From Collinsella sp. (lineage in GTDB: Bacteria > Actinomycetota > Coriobacteriia > Coriobacteriales > Coriobacteriaceae), in assembly GCA_019419545.1 (NCBI GenBank), contig DXZT01000014.1, forward strand, positions 1-47,872: a stretch of DNA of 47,872 nt. Direction: 5' to 3'. The notes beneath the pieces are model-generated. The model was not told where the DNA came from, searched no databases, and worked only from the letters and a program-made list of their open reading frames with translations. The stretch's first letter is position 1. Every line of letters starts with the position of its first letter. Both the position numbers and the translations under genes were made by a program. Positions 23,618 through 31,798 of this stretch are shown here, one piece after another.

Positions 23618-23756
23618 TGAAAACCTCGAGTCAATTGGTTCTCGGTGGATCCATTCATATTTGGAACACATCAATGAAGCCATCGAGATCTAATCGACGG
23701 TGCATCCAGGACCATTATCGATCCTCTCGACACCAGCAACGGCTGAATATCCATTG

Positions 23757-23793
23757 CAGAAAAGAACCCGGCACCCATATAAGTGCCGGGTTC
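23757..23793 (-). terminator. Rho-independent terminator of tuf
   Basis: GAACCCGGCAC (23764-23774) pairs with GTGCCGGGTTC (23783-23793), followed on the minus strand by TTTTCTG. It lies about 30 bases past tuf. Confidence 0.92.
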
Positions 23794-23821
23794 TCTAAGT
23801 CAGCTATATCAAAGAGCTAAT

Positions 23822-25012
23822 TTACTCAATGATCGTGGAGACGATGCCCGAACCGACGGTGTGGCCACCCTCGCGGATAGCGAAGCGCAGGCCCTCCTCC
23901 ATGGCGATCGGGTGGATGAGGTCGCCCTCGATGGTGATGTGGTCACCAGGCATAGCCATCTCGGTGCCCTCGGGGAGCTTGACCGTACCGGTAACGTCGG
24001 TGGTACGGAAGTAGAACTGAGGACGATAACCATCGAAGAACGGGGTGTGACGGCCGCCCTCCTCCTTGGTCAGAACGTAGATCTCACCGGTGAACTTGGT
24101 GTGCGGGGTAACCGAACCGGGCTTGCAGAGAACCTGGCCACGCTCGATGTCCTCGCGCTTGATGCCGCGGAGCAGCAGACCGACGTTGTCGCCAGCCTCG
24201 CAGAAGTCCATGGACTTACGGAACATCTCGATTCCGGTAACGACGGTGTTCTGGGTATCCTTGATGCCGACGATCTCGACGGGCTCGTTGAGCTTGAGCT
24301 CACCGCGCTCGACACGGCCGGTAGCAACGGTACCACGGCCGGAGATGGTCATAACGTCCTCAACGGCCATCAGGAAGGGGAGGTCGTTGTTACGAGCAGG
24401 CGTCGGGATGTACTCGTCGACGGCGTTCATGAGCTCGCGGATAGCGTCCATCCACTTGGCGTCGCCCTCGAGAGCGCCCAGAGCGGAACCACGGATGACG
24501 GGGATGTCGTCGCCGGGGAAATCGTACTCGGAGAGGAGCTCACGGGTCTCCATCTCGACGAGGTCGATAAGCTCGTCATCGTCGACCATGTCGCACTTGT
24601 TCAGGAAGACGACGATGTAGGGAACGCCGACCTGACGGGCGAGCAGGATGTGCTCGCGAGTCTGAGCCATGGGGCCGTCGGTAGCGGCGATGACCAGGAT
24701 AGCGCCGTCCATCTGAGCAGCACCGGAGATCATGTTCTTGACGTAGTCAGCGTGGCCCGGGCAGTCAACGTGAGCGTAGTGACGGGCAGCAGTCTCGTAC
24801 TCGACGTGGGAGACGGAGATCGTAATGCCGCGCTCGCGCTCCTCGGGAGCCTTGTCGATGTTCTCGAACGCAGTGAAGTCAGCCTTGCAGCCCTCGGTCT
24901 CGGAGAGAACCTTGGTGATGGCAGCGGTCAGCGTGGTCTTGCCGTGGTCGACGTGACCAATGGTGCCGATGTTAACATGCGGCTTAGTGCGCTCAAACTT
25001 CTCTTTGGCCAT
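23822..25012 (-). CDS. tuf: Elongation factor Tu
   Basis: EF-Tu delivers aminoacyl-tRNA to the ribosome as a GTP complex. The 396-residue length is normal. G1 is GHVDHGKT, G2 is RGITI, G3 is DCPGHADY and G4 is NKCDMVDD. The second and third barrel domains are intact (GRGTVATGRVERG, FRTTDVTGTVKLPEG). ATG 25012 follows AGAGGAGG; the frame is open further upstream but without a ribosome-binding site. Three tRNA genes lie just upstream on the same strand, the order seen around tufB in proteobacteria. Confidence 0.98.
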   Translation of the reverse strand: MAKEKFERTKPHVNIGTIGHVDHGKTTLTAAITKVLSETEGCKADFTAFENIDKAPEERERGITISVSHVEYETAARHYAHVDCPGHADYVKNMISGAAQMDGAILVIAATDGPMAQTREHILLARQVGVPYIVVFLNKCDMVDDDELIDLVEMETRELLSEYDFPGDDIPVIRGSALGALEGDAKWMDAIRELMNAVDEYIPTPARNNDLPFLMAVEDVMTISGRGTVATGRVERGELKLNEPVEIVGIKDTQNTVVTGIEMFRKSMDFCEAGDNVGLLLRGIKREDIERGQVLCKPGSVTPHTKFTGEIYVLTKEEGGRHTPFFDGYRPQFYFRTTDVTGTVKLPEGTEMAMPGDHITIEGDLIHPIAMEEGLRFAIREGGHTVGSGIVSTIIE

Positions 25013-25108
25013 AAAGCCCTCCTCTAAACAGGTCGTCCCCGGACGGGACTTTGCCTTTATACCATAGTGGCCTCTCAACATACTATTGAGAAGCCACCGT
25101 GTTACCTA

Positions 25109-25185
25109 TGGTAGCGGTGACTGGATTCGAACCAGTGACGCCACGGGTATGAACCGTGTGCTCTAACCAACTGAGCTACACCGCC
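25109..25185 (-). tRNA. tRNA-Met (anticodon CAT)
   Basis: The acceptor GGCGGTG pairs with CACCGCT, the anticodon loop is TTCATAC, and the T arm is GGTTCGAATCC. The 3' CCA is encoded. It is the tRNA nearest to tuf. The G1-U72 acceptor pair, not the C-A mismatch of initiators, makes it an elongator tRNA. Confidence 0.93.
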
Positions 25186-25188
25186 GGA

Positions 25189-25264
25189 TGGAGCCTGCAA
25201 CCAGACTTGAACTGGTGACCTCTTCGTTACCAACGAAGTGCTCTACCGACTGAGCTATACAGGC
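25189..25264 (-). tRNA. tRNA-Thr (anticodon GGT)
   Basis: The acceptor GCCTGTA pairs with TGCAGGC (one G-U pair), the anticodon loop is TTGGTAA, and the 3' CCA is encoded. It is the middle gene of the Tyr-Thr-Met cluster. Confidence 0.95.
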
Positions 25265-25274
25265 ACTTGACGGG

Positions 25275-25356
25275 TGGGAGCTATAGGATTCGAACCTATG
25301 TAGGCAGAGCCAACGGGTTTACAGCCCGTCCCCATTAACCACTCGGGCAAACTCCC
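25275..25356 (-). tRNA. tRNA-Tyr (anticodon GTA)
   Basis: A class II tRNA with a long variable arm; the acceptor GGGAGTT pairs with AGCTCCC and the anticodon loop is CTGTAAA. The genome reads ACCC after the acceptor, so CCA is not fully encoded, unlike its two neighbours. Confidence 0.94.
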
Positions 25357-25418
25357 AATCGTTCAAGTATCCGCAGGTTCTTTGGTCTTTTGGACCGCCG
25401 CCCCCGCGAACGAAAAAG

Positions 25419-25448
25419 ATAATACGATGCAACCTTGGGGGCTGTCAA
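25419..25448 (-). promoter_or_regulatory. Promoter of tRNA-Tyr-Thr-Met-tuf
   Basis: On the minus strand TTGACA (complement of 25443-25448) and TATTAT (complement of 25419-25424) are 18 bases apart. A GC-rich stretch follows the -10, as in stringently controlled promoters. GAGGTTTTCGTTGACAGC repeats the upstream sequence of the rpmG promoter. Confidence 0.82.
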
Positions 25449-25663
25449 CGAAAACCTCTAGATACACGGTTCCGGGCGTATCTATATACCTTTGACCTGC
25501 GGTTTTGTTGAGTTTGGATATGAAGGACGCTGGATTTGCATGTAGCGGTAACATTTCCCGAGGGAACACTTTGTCGTAGTGGAGTACGCTGGCTGGAACG
25601 AACTTCGATAACGACCCTCTTGCACTATTACATAGGTTGCAATCGGGCTTCCACGGCACAATC
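25449..25663. other. Intergenic stretch without a supported gene
   Basis: Only a short inverted repeat, TAGATAC (25459-25465) with GTATCTA (25478-25484), stands out here. Reading frames across it have poor codon use and run into the repeat downstream, so I call no gene. Confidence 0.5.
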
Positions 25664-25755
25664 GAGCGTGGATTTTCTCCCGTTTGACATCGAGCGTGGA
25701 TAATCTCCCACTTTTGGCGTGTTTCTGAGGCCAAAGTGGCAGATTATCCACGCTC
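25664..25755. repeat. GAGCGTGGATAATCTCCC hairpin repeat, copy A
   Basis: A half motif (from 25664, GAGCGTGGATTTTCTCCCG) precedes a hairpin whose arms GAGCGTGGATAATCT (25692-25706) and AGATTATCCACGCTC (25741-25755) pair perfectly. The CCCACTTTTGG inner part pairs imperfectly. The same motif recurs near 29793 and at 45505-45597. Confidence 0.85.
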
Positions 25756-25786
25756 ATTCTCTAGGCGGGAGAACTATAGAGCCGAA

Positions 25787-26659
25787 CTACTCGGGCCAGG
25801 CCAAAGTAGACCCATAGAGCGGCTCCCCCTTGGTGCAGGGGTAGCGACTCAAGTAACACGACGATAGCAAGTCGAAGAAATAAGTCATGGCATATTTCGA
25901 ATAAACGCCGAGTCGGTCAATTCCGTTTCCCGCATTACCAAGACGATATACACGGTCAAAAGACCTCGATTTGTCATCGTTGCTAAACGCAGTAATTAGA
26001 ATCTTCCTGCCCGAACGGCAATCAAGATACTCACGTGCCTGTGACGCAAATAGCCCGGAGACCGATACGAGAATTATCAATGACTGCGAAACGTCTCCCA
26101 TGTTTTTCAATTCCGCGACGTTAGCCCCAGCAACTATGCGAACTATCTTGCCCGCATAAAACATTTCCTGCTGAAATCGTACGAGATTGGCGCTCACATT
26201 ATTGGTGCACCAGATTTCAACGTTTTTATGGCCATCAATTTCGTCGGCAAGGTGCTTAATAGCGATATCGGACACGCCGCTTTCAACCTCAGCGAACATC
26301 TCGATCATGCGAACGTCGAGCTCTGCCCTGTACTCCTCGTAGCCAAATTCCTCCTCTCGATGGCTTAAGTCGCTTGGAAAGACTGATTGAGTAAATGATT
26401 CTTTCAAATCGCTAAGAGACTGGTAGCCCAATCGATTGCAGAAACGACGAACAGCGGAACGGGTCACGAATGCATCGCGGGTTATTGCGGCAACATTGAT
26501 TTCGCTCGAACGCCTAATGTGAGCGATGAGATATCGAGCGATGGCGGCATCGTTTGACCCAAACTCGCTGTTGATGATTGAGCTAATGCGATTGAGCACA
26601 TCGAAGTCATTGATATTCACGTGATCCCTCTTTCCGCTCTCCTCGAAATCATGGTTCAT
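25787..26659 (-). CDS. MurR/RpiR family transcriptional regulator
   Basis: A 290-residue regulator. The N-terminal helix-turn-helix (residues about 20-95) contains AAIARYLIAHIRRSSEINVAAITRDAFVTRSAVRRFCNRLGY, with an RpiR-type recognition region. The C-terminal SIS domain has EIWCTNNVSANLVRFQQEM and LIILVSVSGLFASQA; such domains bind phosphosugars. It diverges from the GH1/PTS genes, so it likely controls beta-glucoside uptake in response to a sugar phosphate. The AT content is somewhat higher than in the surrounding genes. Confidence 0.88.
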   Translation of the reverse strand: MNHDFEESGKRDHVNINDFDVLNRISSIINSEFGSNDAAIARYLIAHIRRSSEINVAAITRDAFVTRSAVRRFCNRLGYQSLSDLKESFTQSVFPSDLSHREEEFGYEEYRAELDVRMIEMFAEVESGVSDIAIKHLADEIDGHKNVEIWCTNNVSANLVRFQQEMFYAGKIVRIVAGANVAELKNMGDVSQSLIILVSVSGLFASQAREYLDCRSGRKILITAFSNDDKSRSFDRVYRLGNAGNGIDRLGVYSKYAMTYFFDLLSSCYLSRYPCTKGEPLYGSTLAWPE

Positions 26660-26662
26660 TTA

Positions 26663-26700
26663 TTGAATCAAACAGCTTTGGTCGTTCTCCTATGATTCAA
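26663..26700. promoter_or_regulatory. Candidate RpiR operator between divergent genes
   Basis: TTGAATCA (26663-26670) and TGATTCAA (26693-26700) form an inverted repeat with centres 30 bases apart, in the space shared by the regulator and the GH1 gene. Confidence 0.5.
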
Positions 26701-26771
26701 ATCAGTTGACGTCATCTTAATCGTAATTCCGCCACACGTATCCACCGTGTTGAATGATGGAAAGGGGATTC

Positions 26772-28190
26772 ATGGACAACGTGAACAACATGCCGTTTCT
26801 CTGGGGTTCCGCCACGGCGTCTTATCAGTGCGAGGGTGCCTGGAACGAAGACGGCAAAGGCCTTGGCGAGTGGGATTTCTTTAGCCACACAAGCAATAAG
26901 AACATCAACCATGTTGACGGTGATGTATCTTGCGACTTCTACCATCGCTATGAAGAAGATATCCGCATGATGAAAGAAGGCGGACAAAACACTTATCGCT
27001 TCTCTCTTTCATGGAGTCGAATCATCCCCACGGGTATCGGCGAAGTGAATGAAGAGGGTATCGATTTTTATAATCGGGTCATTGATTGTTGCCTCGAAAA
27101 TGGCATAGAGCCCAACGTTACGCTGTTCCATTACGATCTACCATTCACGCTTGCTTGCAAAGGCGGATGGCTGAACAACGACATGGCAGAGTGGTTCTGC
27201 AAATACGCCAAGATTTGCTTTGAGCGCTTTGGAGACCGCGTCAAAATCTGGGCTACCGTTAACGAGCCGCATTTCTACAGCTACTGCGTAAACATGTTGG
27301 GCAACTATCCCCCCAATCGATCGCTCGACGTTCAGTCGTACATGCAGTTTCAGTACAACCTGATGCGCGCGAGCGCACTCGCAGTCCGAACATATCGTCA
27401 AATGGGCTACGACGGCATCATCGGCGCCGTCCACGATGGCGGCGTTGTCGAACTCGACCCGGCAACCGAGCACCCTGATGACGTATTTCGATCCGCAGAC
27501 TTTTTCGCCAATCGCATGATTCTGGCACCAGCGCTTCAGGGTCAACTGCCGCCAGAAATGGACGAAATCCTTGAAAAGCTTGGCGTCTCGCTCTATCGAT
27601 CCCCAAATGACGTAGAAGAATTCAGAGACGGTAAAGTCGATTTTATTGGACTCAACGTGTATTGCCGAGAGTATGTAACCGACTGGCACGGTGGAGAGCT
27701 TGCCGTTTCGGCGAACAATAAGGGCGGTTCGAGCAAAAAGGTCGAAGGAAAATGCATTGCGCCCTTGTTTGAAAGCGCCCGCGACAGCAATGTTCCCCGC
27801 AATAAATGGGGCCGCGAAATACTCCCAGGTTGCATGTATTCAACCATCATGGATGTCCACGAGCGCTATGACGCGCCCCGCATCTTTATTACGGAAAACG
27901 GACATGGCGCCTATGAGCAACCAGACGCAGACGGAATGATCCACGATGATGACCGCATCGAGCTTCTGGGCCAGTTCATCGAGCACATGATGAGGGCTAA
28001 GCGCGACGGCGCGCGCGTTGAGGGCTACTACCTCTGGTCGACGATGGATCTGTATAGCTGGATCAACGGCTACGAAAAACGATACGGACTTGTCCATATC
28101 GACTTCGAGAACAATCTGGAGCGCACCCCCAAAAAGAGCTGGTATTGGTACCGAGACCTTATCTCGAAGTATCAGGAGCAGGAAGGTTAG
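26772..28190 (+). CDS. Glycoside hydrolase family 1 (6-phospho-beta-glucosidase)
   Basis: A 472-residue GH1 enzyme. The acid/base is E165 in TVNEPHFYS, and the nucleophile is in ITENGHGAYE near residue 372. LWGSATASYQCEGAW at the start and GYYLWSTMDLYSWINGYEKRYG near the end are typical. The PTS permease just downstream suggests a phosphorylated substrate, hence the phospho-beta-glucosidase call. ATG 26772 follows AAGGGG; the ATG at 26754 lacks a site. A ten-base gap separates the stop from the permease start, so the two form one operon. Confidence 0.9.
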   Translation: MDNVNNMPFLWGSATASYQCEGAWNEDGKGLGEWDFFSHTSNKNINHVDGDVSCDFYHRYEEDIRMMKEGGQNTYRFSLSWSRIIPTGIGEVNEEGIDFYNRVIDCCLENGIEPNVTLFHYDLPFTLACKGGWLNNDMAEWFCKYAKICFERFGDRVKIWATVNEPHFYSYCVNMLGNYPPNRSLDVQSYMQFQYNLMRASALAVRTYRQMGYDGIIGAVHDGGVVELDPATEHPDDVFRSADFFANRMILAPALQGQLPPEMDEILEKLGVSLYRSPNDVEEFRDGKVDFIGLNVYCREYVTDWHGGELAVSANNKGGSSKKVEGKCIAPLFESARDSNVPRNKWGREILPGCMYSTIMDVHERYDAPRIFITENGHGAYEQPDADGMIHDDDRIELLGQFIEHMMRAKRDGARVEGYYLWSTMDLYSWINGYEKRYGLVHIDFENNLERTPKKSWYWYRDLISKYQEQEG

Positions 28191-28199
28191 GAGAAAGAG

Positions 28200-29600
28200 A
28201 TGAAATATCAGGCAATGTCCGAAACAGTCCTAAAGGCTGTTGGCGGCAAAGAGAACATTACATCGGTAACTCATTGTGCGACGCGCCTTCGCATCGACGC
28301 ACGAGACACCTCGATCATCGATCTCCAGCTCGCCAAATCGGCCGATCAGGCGCTCGGGGCAGTAGTCAGCGGTGGCCAGCTTCAGGTGATCATCGGCCCC
28401 AACGTCACCGAGGCTTACAACGACTTCCTCGACTTCGCGGGAATCGAAGTCGGCGGTGGCACGGTTGCCGACGATGCCCAAACCGCCAAAGACCTTGCAG
28501 AAGGCATTAAAAGCGGTAACACCGCCATGGGCTTGATTGAGAAATTCGGGAACGTCTCTGCACAGGTATTCATGCCCATCGTCCCGGCGCTCATCGTTGG
28601 CGGACTCATTCTTTCGATCAAGAATCTCCTGGTCAATTATTGCGGATTGAGCACCGATAGCGGAACCGCCCAGGTCCTGTTGGCGATCTTTAGCGCTTCG
28701 TTTAGCTTCTTACCCGTTTATCTTGGTTATCAGCTCGCGGCCGTCATGAAGATGCAGCCCATCATGGGCGCATTGCTGGGCGCGATCATGATCAGCTCGT
28801 CCATTAGCGGTGCCGAGGGTCTCGACTTTCTTGGTATTCCCATCCCGACAAACGACTATTCGAGTACGGTAGTGCCCATCGTACTGGGCGTTGTATTCAT
28901 GTACTTTGTCGACCGCGGCCTTCAGAAGATCATTCCCGACGTTACCAAACTGTTCTTGAAGCCGCTGCTCACCATGATCATCGTCGTGCCCGTCGAGCTG
29001 ATTATCCTTGGCCCCGCCGGCAGCATGATGGGCTACGCGCTGAGCGATGCCGTCACGTGGCTTATGGACAACGTGGCATTTATCGCTACTCCGATCCTGG
29101 CAGCCCTTAACCCCTATTTCGTCATGCTCGGTCTCGATAAGGCTTACATCGCAATCGAAGTTACGAGCCTGGCGCAGCTCGGTTGGGCACCCATTATCTT
29201 TGGATTCATCTCGAACCTCTGCATTGGCGGCACGAGCCTCGCCCTGGCAACTGCCATGAAGGGAAACAAAGAGAAGAGGGGTATGGTCACCACGGTTGCC
29301 GTCACCGCACTCTGTGGCGTAACCGAGCCCGCGTTCTACGGTTGCCTCATCGAGCGTCCCCGCCTGCTTGTCGGAACGGCAATCGGCGCGCTCTGCGCTG
29401 GACTCCCTGCAGGCATCTTTGTTCTGAAAGAGTATGTTGCGGGAGCATGCCCCGGCCTTCTTTCGGCACTCATCTTTATCGCTCCCGATGGGTCCATGGG
29501 CAACTTCGTGCTGGCATGCGTTGTCGCCATCATCGCCATCGTCGTCTCCTTCATCGCTGCACGCGTGATCATTAAGAAGAACCCCAGCTATATTGAGTAG
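28200..29600 (+). CDS. PTS beta-glucoside permease, EIIBC
   Basis: A 466-residue PTS permease. The IIB domain (residues about 1-85) holds the phosphorylated cysteine in THCATRLRI (C26). The IIC domain is a run of membrane segments from about residue 105, with SLALATAMKGNKEKRG and VTALCGVTEPAFYGCLIERP, the glucose/beta-glucoside superfamily pattern. There is no IIA domain at the C-terminus, unlike BglF-type proteins, so a separate IIA is needed. AGGAG precedes the ATG. A terminator lies about 100 bases downstream. Confidence 0.92.
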   Translation: MKYQAMSETVLKAVGGKENITSVTHCATRLRIDARDTSIIDLQLAKSADQALGAVVSGGQLQVIIGPNVTEAYNDFLDFAGIEVGGGTVADDAQTAKDLAEGIKSGNTAMGLIEKFGNVSAQVFMPIVPALIVGGLILSIKNLLVNYCGLSTDSGTAQVLLAIFSASFSFLPVYLGYQLAAVMKMQPIMGALLGAIMISSSISGAEGLDFLGIPIPTNDYSSTVVPIVLGVVFMYFVDRGLQKIIPDVTKLFLKPLLTMIIVVPVELIILGPAGSMMGYALSDAVTWLMDNVAFIATPILAALNPYFVMLGLDKAYIAIEVTSLAQLGWAPIIFGFISNLCIGGTSLALATAMKGNKEKRGMVTTVAVTALCGVTEPAFYGCLIERPRLLVGTAIGALCAGLPAGIFVLKEYVAGACPGLLSALIFIAPDGSMGNFVLACVVAIIAIVVSFIAARVIIKKNPSYIE

Positions 29601-29701
29601 ATGCCCGCTGTTTGCATTGGGGACATCCTCGGCAGACCATTAGCAAGAACCCAAGAAGTTCCTTAGGAGCTCGATTAATCCATTCGGATTCCTGAAGCAC
29701 A

Positions 29702-29742
29702 AACGACCCCGATTCCACAATGAAATCGGGGTCGTTGTTTCT
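29702..29742 (+). terminator. Terminator of the beta-glucoside operon
   Basis: AACGACCCCGATT (29702-29714) pairs with AATCGGGGTCGTT (29724-29736), followed by GTTTCT. Confidence 0.88.
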
Positions 29743-29792
29743 AAAGCCGTCGATAGACAATCGGTGTTTACCTTAGCTCCCTATCCAAGTTA

Positions 29793-29857
29793 ATTATCCA
29801 CGCTCGTTCTCCGGTCGGGAGATTTTCTTCGCTCGCCTGTCCAGAAATCCACGCTCG
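29793..29857. repeat. GAGCGTGGAT repeat, degenerate copy C
   Basis: ATTATCCACGCTC (29793-29805), GGGAGATTTTC and AATCCACGCTCG (29846-29857) repeat the pieces of copy A but no longer form one neat hairpin. Confidence 0.65.
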
Positions 29858-29892
29858 AGCAGGACATCCAGATCCGCGCCCGCCCTTGTCTC

Positions 29893-30019
29893 GATCTGTA
29901 ACAGCAAGAGGCCTATTCCGCTTCTACATGTTACAGATCAAGATATTCCTAAAACACCCTAAGTTTCATCTCAATCTGTAACAGTTAGATGCCGAATATC
30001 GGTCTTGGTGTTACAGATT
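29893..30019. repeat. Tandem pair of TCTGTAACA palindromes
   Basis: Two inverted repeats lie 80 bases apart. Unit 1: GATCTGTAACA (29893-29903) with TGTTACAGATC (29929-29939). Unit 2: AATCTGTAACA (29973-29983) with TGTTACAGATT (30009-30019). The inner 25 bases are only loosely alike. There are only two copies and no cas genes, so this is not a CRISPR array. Confidence 0.85.
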
Positions 30020-30093
30020 TAGACAAACTGGAGGACGAGACAAACCAAAAACGGGATGGGCGCTAACCCGATGGCGCACCACCTAACTAGAAA

Positions 30094-30123
30094 CGGGCCC
30101 TGTCCCATAAGGAACAGAGCCCG
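30094..30123 (-). terminator. Terminator of tRNA-Thr
   Basis: CGGGCCCTGTCCC (30094-30106) pairs with GGAACAGAGCCCG (30111-30123), followed on the minus strand by TTTCT. The stem has two mismatches. Confidence 0.75.
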
Positions 30124-30132
30124 AAACTCTCA

Positions 30133-30207
30133 TGGAGCCAGTGACAGGAATCGAACCTGCAACCCACTGATTACAAATCAGTTGCGCTACCGTTGCGCCA
30201 CACTGGC
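30133..30207 (-). tRNA. tRNA-Thr (anticodon TGT)
   Basis: The acceptor GCCAGTG pairs with CACTGGC, the anticodon loop is TTTGTAA, the T arm is GGTTCGATTCC, and the 3' CCA is encoded. It is a solitary gene, the second threonine tRNA of the window. Confidence 0.94.
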
Positions 30208-30351
30208 ACACTTGGCGCTTTCGCGCGAAGCCAGTTAAGAATAAAGGAATTGCGGACGAGGCGCAACAGGCCGCACGGCGTTATACAAATATGCAAAATC
30301 CAGCAACAGCGCGTACCAGGCCCGTTCATTTCTGTCAGTGCGCCCTCAATC

Positions 30352-30426
30352 TTAAAACTATTCGCCAGAACGAATAGTTTTAATTACAATTGAATAGATA
30401 AAACTGTTCGTTCTAACGAAGGGTTT
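30352..30426 (+). promoter_or_regulatory. Paired palindromic operators of the HTH-HipA-like gene
   Basis: Site 1: TTAAAACTATTCG (30352-30364) and its perfect reverse complement (30371-30383), six-base spacer. Site 2: AAAACTGTTCG (30400-30410) with CGAAGGGTTT (30417-30426), the same spacer. AT-rich sequence between them would hold the promoter, so binding of both sites would shut off the gene. Confidence 0.75.
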
Positions 30427-30430
30427 CGCG

Positions 30431-31771
30431 ATGCTTACTACCAAGGAAGCCGCCGAGCTGCTCGGCATCACTCCACGCAGGGTGCAGGAACTCATAAAAA
30501 ACGGAGCACTTGAGGCCCGCAAGGCTTCTGGTGTATGGCTCATCGACAAAAACAGCGTCGACACGCGACTCCGCTCCGTGACCAAAACGGGGGGACGTCC
30601 CCGCCGCGGCCACGGTAAGAGCGAGATCGCGTTCACCCTCATGAATCGCACGCACGAAGTCGCTCAGCTGGTCTACAGCACATCGCGAAAAGACTTTACC
30701 CACATCGGCGCCGACATCGATTACGCCCACGCCCCTATTGGGGTATTTGGCCCCAATAGCCCCATATCGCTCGACTCCTTCCGCATCTGGTGGCGCGGCC
30801 GCGGTATCCCGCTCGCACGCATTGGGCTAGCCTCCCTGCTTGCAGAAGCCGCAGTCGATGTTCCCGATGAACTCGTACAGCGAAATCTTGGCCTCTCCTT
30901 ATCCGACCAGTATTGGATTAGGCCCCAAGGTTCCGGTCTCGCCTGGGAGGATATCAACTTCTTCAATAACGCCTTTGATGACGTCTCGCTAACCATTGCA
31001 CCCTTCGCCCCGGAGGGTAAGGCAGCTGCCGCAAAGCCCGACAACACCTCGGACGGCAATCTTCAAAAGTACTGGACGTGCGAGGGCGAGCGTCGAATTC
31101 TGCATAAGGCAGGAGCGCACCTGAACCAGGAACCTTATAACGAGCTGGTAGCGACCGCGCTCCACCGTCGCATCCTAAACGCCTGCGATTATGTACCTTA
31201 CTCGCTCGAGGGCACGGGTACTTCCGCCCTGAGCACATGCGATGTCTTCTTAACTGATGAAGAAGAGTATGTTCCTGCGTTCTATGTAAACCAGCACGCA
31301 AACGCAGATGAACGGCTAACCGACTACGAGCGATATGTAGCAAACTGCGAGGAGTTCGGGGCGACAGGCGTCAAGGATGCCCTTGACCGCATGATCGTGT
31401 GCGACGACATCATCGCCAACTATGACCGCCATTGGCGCAACTTCGGCCTCGTGCGAAACGTCAACTCACTAATCTGCAGACCAGCCCCCATCTTCGATTC
31501 GGGCTCATCACTCTGGTGCAACATTTCTCTTGAGGAGCTTAGGGCGGGAGAGCACAGTTTTACCAGCGCGCAGTTTCATTCAAGCCCCGCCAAACAAATG
31601 CTGCTCGTCGAGGACATGGGCTGGTTCGATGGAGACAAACTCAAAGGCTTTGTCGACGAGGCAATCGAGATTCTGTCTAAAAACGATGCCCTAGCAGCGA
31701 GACTACCTTATCTAAAAGAGGCGCTAACGTGGCGCCTCGAAAGAATGATCGACATCGCTGAATGGAGTTAG
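30431..31771 (+). CDS. Single-chain HTH-HipA-like kinase
   Basis: A 446-residue protein that joins a DNA-binding domain to a HipA-type kinase. Residues 1-48 form an excisionase/MerR-like helix-turn-helix (TTKEAAELLGITPRRVQELIKNG). Residues about 150-180 (GLSLSDQYWIRP, WEDINFFNN) are a block found in HipA-like proteins. The kinase motifs are NYDRHWRNFG with catalytic D332 and N337, and IFDSGSS with metal-binding D356. A glycine-rich ATP loop is not obvious. No separate antitoxin gene is adjacent. The palindromic operators upstream point to self-control. Confidence 0.8.
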   Translation: MLTTKEAAELLGITPRRVQELIKNGALEARKASGVWLIDKNSVDTRLRSVTKTGGRPRRGHGKSEIAFTLMNRTHEVAQLVYSTSRKDFTHIGADIDYAHAPIGVFGPNSPISLDSFRIWWRGRGIPLARIGLASLLAEAAVDVPDELVQRNLGLSLSDQYWIRPQGSGLAWEDINFFNNAFDDVSLTIAPFAPEGKAAAAKPDNTSDGNLQKYWTCEGERRILHKAGAHLNQEPYNELVATALHRRILNACDYVPYSLEGTGTSALSTCDVFLTDEEEYVPAFYVNQHANADERLTDYERYVANCEEFGATGVKDALDRMIVCDDIIANYDRHWRNFGLVRNVNSLICRPAPIFDSGSSLWCNISLEELRAGEHSFTSAQFHSSPAKQMLLVEDMGWFDGDKLKGFVDEAIEILSKNDALAARLPYLKEALTWRLERMIDIAEWS

Positions 31772-31798
31772 CGAGGCAGCATTGCCCCGCCAACTCCC

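Noticed and set aside
25363..25734. A 123-codon minus-strand frame upstream of tRNA-Tyr
   Set aside because: It covers the tRNA/tuf promoter and hairpin repeat copy A and has no recognisable domain or ribosome-binding site.
29893..30019. Possible CRISPR array
   Set aside because: Only two units, each itself a palindrome with unlike spacers of about 25 bases, and no cas genes nearby.
30056..30238. A 60-codon plus-strand frame
   Set aside because: It runs through the tRNA-Thr gene on the other strand, a well-known source of false proteins.
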